DNA of 9,711 bases, taken from positions 1-9,711 of the forward strand of contig JAHHSP010000039.1 in NCBI GenBank assembly GCA_020025115.1, in the 5' to 3' direction. Under the pieces are notes generated by a model. It was not told the origin of the DNA. It worked only from the letters and a program-made list of their open reading frames with translations, and did not search any database. Positions within the stretch are counted from its first letter, which is position 1. Each line of letters starts with the position of its first letter. Of the stretch, positions 6,391 to 9,711 are shown one piece after another. The position numbers and the translations under genes were made by a program. This DNA comes from Collinsella sp. GTDB lineage: Bacteria > Actinomycetota > Coriobacteriia > Coriobacteriales > Coriobacteriaceae.

Positions 6391-7524
6391 ATGGCTAAGA
6401 AGAATGACAACTACGTCGATCTGAAGACCCAGCCCATCCCCGAGGGCCAGCACTTGCTGGAGGTCGACGATCTCAAGATGTACTTCCATACCGAGGACGG
6501 TGTCGTCCATGCCGTCGACGGTGTGTCCTACACCCTCGACCGTGGCGAGACCCTCGGCGTGGTCGGTGAGTCCGGTTCCGGCAAGTCCGTGACCGCCATG
6601 ACCATCATGGGTCTCATTTCCATGCCCCCCGGCAAGATCGAGGGCGGCTCCGTCACGTATCGCGGCCGCGACCTGCTCAACATGTCCGAAGAGGAGATGC
6701 AGCACGTCCGCGGCAACGACATCGCCATGATCTTCCAGGACCCCATGACCTCCCTGAACCCGGTGTACAAGATCGGACGCCAGGTGGGCGAGGGCCTGCG
6801 GTTGCATCGCGGCTGCTCCAAGCAGGAGGCGCTGCAGCGTGCCACCGAGCTTCTCGACCTCGTGGGCATCCCCGAGCCCGAGAAGCGCGTCAACCAGTAT
6901 CCGCACCAGTTCTCCGGCGGCATGCGTCAGCGCGTCATGATCGCCATGGCCCTTGCCTGCGATCCCGACATCCTGATCGCCGACGAGCCGACCACGGCTC
7001 TCGACGTCACCATCCAGGCGCAGATCATCGAGCTCATGCAGGAGATGCAGGAGAAGAACGGCAACGCGATCATCATGATCACTCATGACCTGGGCGTCGT
7101 CGCCGACATGGCTGACAAGATCATGGTCATGTACGCCGGCCATCCGGTCGAGTTCGGCACCGCCGAGGAGATCTTCTACGAGAGCCGCCATCCGTACACC
7201 TGGGGCCTGATTCGCTCCATTCCCGAGCAGGCGACCGATGAGAAGAAGCCCCTCACCCCGATTCACGGCAACCCGCCTTCGCTCGTGAACCTCCCCAAGG
7301 GCTGCGCCTTCGCGCCTCGTTGCCCCTATGCCACCGAGCTCTGCCACAAGGAGCGCCCGCAGAAGTTCGTCATGGACAATGGCCACTACTCCGAGTGCCA
7401 CTATGCCGACGACGATGCATTCGTGAAGCGCTTCGCTCCCGATACGTCCCGTTCCCGCGGTACGGTCCCGACCGCCATTCCCGACGACCCGAACGTCGCC
7501 GCCACGAAGGGAGGCGAGGCCTAA
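6391..7524 (+). CDS. oppD: Peptide ABC transporter ATP-binding protein OppD
   Basis: Cytoplasmic ATPase that powers peptide import together with OppF. The protein has 377 residues. Walker A GESGSGKS is at 59-66, the Q-loop glutamine at 116, the ABC signature FSGGMRQR at 174-181, Walker B ILIADEP at 194-200 with catalytic Glu199, and the switch histidine at 232. The C-terminal oligopeptide-transporter domain has four cysteines (305, 311, 318, 336) in CAFAPRC...C...ECHY, the motif reported to bind a [4Fe-4S] cluster in structures of Opp/Dpp relatives. About 40 residues after the motif are polar and probably flexible. The ribosome binding site is modest (AAGGA at 6376-6380, inside oppC, 10 bases before the ATG), so coupling to oppC translation is likely. 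Confidence 0.96.
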   Translation: MAKKNDNYVDLKTQPIPEGQHLLEVDDLKMYFHTEDGVVHAVDGVSYTLDRGETLGVVGESGSGKSVTAMTIMGLISMPPGKIEGGSVTYRGRDLLNMSEEEMQHVRGNDIAMIFQDPMTSLNPVYKIGRQVGEGLRLHRGCSKQEALQRATELLDLVGIPEPEKRVNQYPHQFSGGMRQRVMIAMALACDPDILIADEPTTALDVTIQAQIIELMQEMQEKNGNAIIMITHDLGVVADMADKIMVMYAGHPVEFGTAEEIFYESRHPYTWGLIRSIPEQATDEKKPLTPIHGNPPSLVNLPKGCAFAPRCPYATELCHKERPQKFVMDNGHYSECHYADDDAFVKRFAPDTSRSRGTVPTAIPDDPNVAATKGGEA

Positions 7525-8547
7525 ATGGCAGACAGCAATATGCCCCTGCTCAAGGTCGAGCACCTGCACAAGGAGTTCCCCGCCGGTTCCAGCTTCATGG
7601 GCGGCAAGTTCTCCAAGAAGGTCGTCTCCGCTGTTAACGACCTCTCCTTCGAGATTCACGCCGGTGAGACGTTCGGTCTGGTTGGCGAGTCTGGCTGCGG
7701 TAAGTCCACCACCGGCCGCGCCATCATGCACCTCGATCCGCCCACTTCCGGCAAAGTCTACTTCGAGGGCCGCGATATCTCCAAGATGAACAAGAAGGAG
7801 CTCAAGGCCATGCGCCGTGAGATGCAGTTCATCTTCCAGGATCCCTATGCGTCCCTGAACCCCCGTATGACCATCGGCGAGATCATCTCCGAGCCCATGG
7901 TCATCCACGGCATCGGCACTCCTGAGGAGCGCATCGAGCGCGTTCGCGAGCTCCTCGATGTGGTCGGTCTCAACCCCGAGCACATCAACCGCTACCCTCA
8001 CGAGTTCTCCGGCGGTCAGCGCCAGCGCGTCGGCATCGCCCGCTCGTTCATCCTGCGCCCGAAGCTCATCATCTGCGACGAGCCGGTTTCGGCCCTGGAC
8101 GTCTCCATCCAGGCTCAGGTCCTCAACCTGTTGAAGGACCTGCAGAAGCAGTACGGCACCGCCTACCTGTTCATCGCTCATGATCTGTCCGTCGTGCAGC
8201 ATATCTCCGACCGCGTGGCCGTCATGTACCTCGGCAAGATGGTCGAGCTCTCCGACTGGAAGAGGCTGTACGCCGAGCCGAACCACCCGTACACGCAGGC
8301 CCTGCTTTCGGCTGTTCCGATCCCGGACCCGGATGTGCAGCAGAACCGCAAGCGCATCATCCTCGCCGGCGACCCGCCGAGCCCGATCGACCCGCCGAGC
8401 GGCTGCCGCTTCCACACCCGTTGCCCGATCGCACAGGCCAAATGCTCCGAGGAGTCGCCCGAGTTCCGCGAGATCGGCGAGGGTCATTTCTGCGCTTGCC
8501 ACTACGCGGCCCCGTTCCCCATCAAGGAGTCTCACATCGACCTATAG
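7525..8547 (+). CDS. oppF: Peptide ABC transporter ATP-binding protein OppF
   Basis: Second ATPase of the transporter, expected to pair with OppD in a heterodimer under OppB/OppC. The protein has 340 residues. Walker A GESGCGKS is at 54-61, Q-loop Gln105, signature FSGGQRQR at 161-168, Walker B LIICDEP at 181-187 and switch His219. All ATPase motifs are intact. The C-terminal domain carries cysteines 294, 300, 307 and 325 (CHY motif), a likely [4Fe-4S] site, and an extra Cys323 two residues before the last ligand. The ATG follows the oppD stop without a gap, and AGGGAGG (7508-7514) within the oppD end serves as ribosome binding site. It is the last gene before a strong terminator. Confidence 0.96.
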   Translation: MADSNMPLLKVEHLHKEFPAGSSFMGGKFSKKVVSAVNDLSFEIHAGETFGLVGESGCGKSTTGRAIMHLDPPTSGKVYFEGRDISKMNKKELKAMRREMQFIFQDPYASLNPRMTIGEIISEPMVIHGIGTPEERIERVRELLDVVGLNPEHINRYPHEFSGGQRQRVGIARSFILRPKLIICDEPVSALDVSIQAQVLNLLKDLQKQYGTAYLFIAHDLSVVQHISDRVAVMYLGKMVELSDWKRLYAEPNHPYTQALLSAVPIPDPDVQQNRKRIILAGDPPSPIDPPSGCRFHTRCPIAQAKCSEESPEFREIGEGHFCACHYAAPFPIKESHIDL

Positions 8548-8580
8548 CCCGTCTGGTGACGCGCTTTGCATCGAAAACCC

Positions 8581-8613
8581 GAAGGACCCGCTTTTCGGCG
8601 GGTCCTTCTTTTT
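8581..8613 (+). terminator. Intrinsic terminator of the oppBCDF operon
   Basis: A perfect 11-bp stem GAAGGACCCGC / GCGGGTCCTTC (8581-8591 with 8598-8608) with a TTTTCG loop is followed by five T (8609-8613). It lies 33 bases after the oppF stop and separates the operon from the second binding protein gene. Confidence 0.94.
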
Positions 8614-8735
8614 GCCCTGGCTCCTCAGATGGTCTCGATGACCCCTGAATAGTGCGTGGAATGTCGGTCCTTTCGCATCTAATTCGTTTAGAGTGGATTC
8701 GATACGCAACCGTGCGAAAGCCGGGAGGACTTTTG
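8614..8735 (+). promoter_or_regulatory. Promoter region of the second binding protein gene
   Basis: This stretch must contain the promoter, because a terminator precedes it and a gene with a good ribosome binding site (GGGAGGA, 8723-8729, 6 bases before the ATG) follows. TAGAGT (8689-8694) is a weak -10 candidate without a recognisable -35 box. A perfect 8-bp inverted repeat, CTTTCGCA (8670-8677) and TGCGAAAG (8713-8720), brackets the AT-rich core with 35 bases between the arms. The right arm ends two bases before the ribosome binding site. Confidence 0.4.
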
Positions 8736-9711
8736 ATGATCGATAGAAGAACCCTTTGCGGTGCCGCCGCCGGAATTGCCGCGATGGCCGCGCTCTCCGC
8801 ATGCGGGGGGCAGGACGGCGGATCCCAGAGCGGCTCGGACGCGGTCCCCGCATCCTGGTTGAAATGCCGTGTCGGACAGCTTTCGGCGATCGATCCGCTG
8901 TTGGTCGACGACCGTGCGGGGTTGCAGGTTCTTTCCGCCGTCTTCACACCCCTGATGCGCTTCGATGCCAATGGGGGGCTCGTGCCCGGCGCCGCTTTAT
9001 CGCGCGTCGTTTCCGATGATGCGCGTACGTTCACGTTCAAGTTGCCCGAGCATGCGGTCTTTCATAACGGGGAGCGCGTGACCGCTTCGTCTTTCAAGAT
9101 CGCATGGGAGCGCCTGGTGCGTGCTATTCCGGGCGATGAGGGCGCATCTGACGCCGAGCCCGAGTTCGGGCGTTGGGGCGTGTTGCTGCGTCTGGTCGAT
9201 GGCTATGAGGCGTTGCGTGCGGGTCGAGCCTCGGAGATGGTCGGCCTTCGCTGCCCCGATGATGCCACCTTCGTCGTCGCCCTCACCGAGCCGTGCTCAT
9301 ACTTCGATCGCGTGGTGACGCACCCCGCCTTGGGCCCCATTCCCGCTGCGGCGCTGGCCGACCCCGAGGCGTTTGCCTCAAAGCCCATCGGCAACGGTCC
9401 ATTCGCCCTTACGTGTTCGTGGGAACGCGGACGGGACGTCATGCTCGCGTCATTCGCCGACTGCGCACTCGGCGCGCCGCTTGCGGAGGGTGTCTTGCTC
9501 GACCCCACGAGCGACACCGTTGCGGCGTACAAACAGTTCCGCGCCGGCAACATCGACATCACCGACGTCCCCGTCGACCAGTTTTCGGATGCCGAGGATA
9601 TCGCGGGCCTCGCACCCGACGGCCGTTCGATGACGGCGGATGCCCGTCTAGCGCATGGACTCGAGTGCGGCCTGCTCTATCTGGCCATCAACTGCACTTC
9701 CGGAGCGTTCT
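8736..9711 (+). CDS. Second peptide-binding lipoprotein, SBP family 5 (partial)
   Basis: Extracytoplasmic solute-binding lipoprotein, cut off by the right edge after 325 codons; relatives run to about 500-560 residues. The frame is open from the ATG at 8736 to the end of the window. The N terminus MIDRRTLCG begins a hydrophobic signal that ends in the lipobox LSAC with Cys23, followed by a polar Ser/Gly linker. It aligns by eye with OppA of this window: AIDPLL (51-56), FKLPEHAVFHNGERVTASSF (101-120), KPIGNGPF (216-223) and YKQFRAGNIDI (265-275). The twin arginine is present, but the following Leu-Cys is a weak Tat match. Identity to OppA is clearly partial, so it is an old paralogue and not a recent duplicate. 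Codon use is less selective, with about 20 GCG alanine codons against about 5 in the longer oppA, which suggests lower expression. It may serve the same OppBCDF or an unseen downstream transporter. Confidence 0.88.
   Translation, partial: MIDRRTLCGAAAGIAAMAALSACGGQDGGSQSGSDAVPASWLKCRVGQLSAIDPLLVDDRAGLQVLSAVFTPLMRFDANGGLVPGAALSRVVSDDARTFTFKLPEHAVFHNGERVTASSFKIAWERLVRAIPGDEGASDAEPEFGRWGVLLRLVDGYEALRAGRASEMVGLRCPDDATFVVALTEPCSYFDRVVTHPALGPIPAAALADPEAFASKPIGNGPFALTCSWERGRDVMLASFADCALGAPLAEGVLLDPTSDTVAAYKQFRAGNIDITDVPVDQFSDAEDIAGLAPDGRSMTADARLAHGLECGLLYLAINCTSGAF

Noticed and set aside
4414..8535. Antisense open frame of 1373 codons across oppB to oppF
   Set aside because: It mirrors four genes with complete family motifs and spans their junctions. 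The absence of stops follows from the avoidance of TTA, CTA and TCA codons in the strongly biased sense genes. Its protein is a low-complexity mixture of Asp, His, Gly, Arg and Val without any recognisable domain.

Overview
The window is a GC-rich, fully colinear piece of bacterial chromosome with every gene on the + strand. The strong preference for C/G-ending codons, the Tat-type lipoprotein export signal and the overall protein character suggest an anaerobic actinobacterium of the Coriobacteriia, possibly Collinsella-like. This is an inference from sequence style, not a database match.

Layout: (1) gpmI (38-1588), cofactor-independent phosphoglycerate mutase, ending in a strong intrinsic terminator. 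(2) secG (1776-2030), a small Sec translocon membrane subunit with its own GTG start and its own terminator. (3) A 464-base non-coding stretch (2031-2494) that must hold the promoter and leader of the next gene. Two mutually exclusive hairpins can be drawn in the leader. (4) A peptide ABC transporter locus: oppA (2495-4159), a terminator, a 227-base gap with a perfect TATAAT box and several small dyads, then the tightly packed oppB-oppC-oppD-oppF (4387-8547) and a strong terminator. (5) After a 188-base gap with an 8-bp inverted repeat, a second and more divergent peptide-binding lipoprotein gene starts at 8736 and runs off the right edge.

How the genes work together: the lipoprotein OppA is expected to capture oligopeptides outside the membrane and deliver them to the OppB/OppC channel, driven by the OppD/OppF ATPases. 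Both ATPases carry the C-terminal cysteine motif that can hold an iron-sulfur cluster. The terminator between oppA and oppB, plus a promoter-like element before oppB, suggests that the binding protein is made in excess of the membrane machinery. The second binding protein has its own transcription unit and a much less biased codon usage. It may be a lower-expressed alternative receptor for the same transporter. gpmI and secG are housekeeping neighbours with no evident functional link to the transporter.

I found no RNA genes, mobile elements, CRISPR arrays or phage genes. The window looks like ordinary core chromosome. The points worth a second look are regulatory and structural details of the opp locus, not a new system.
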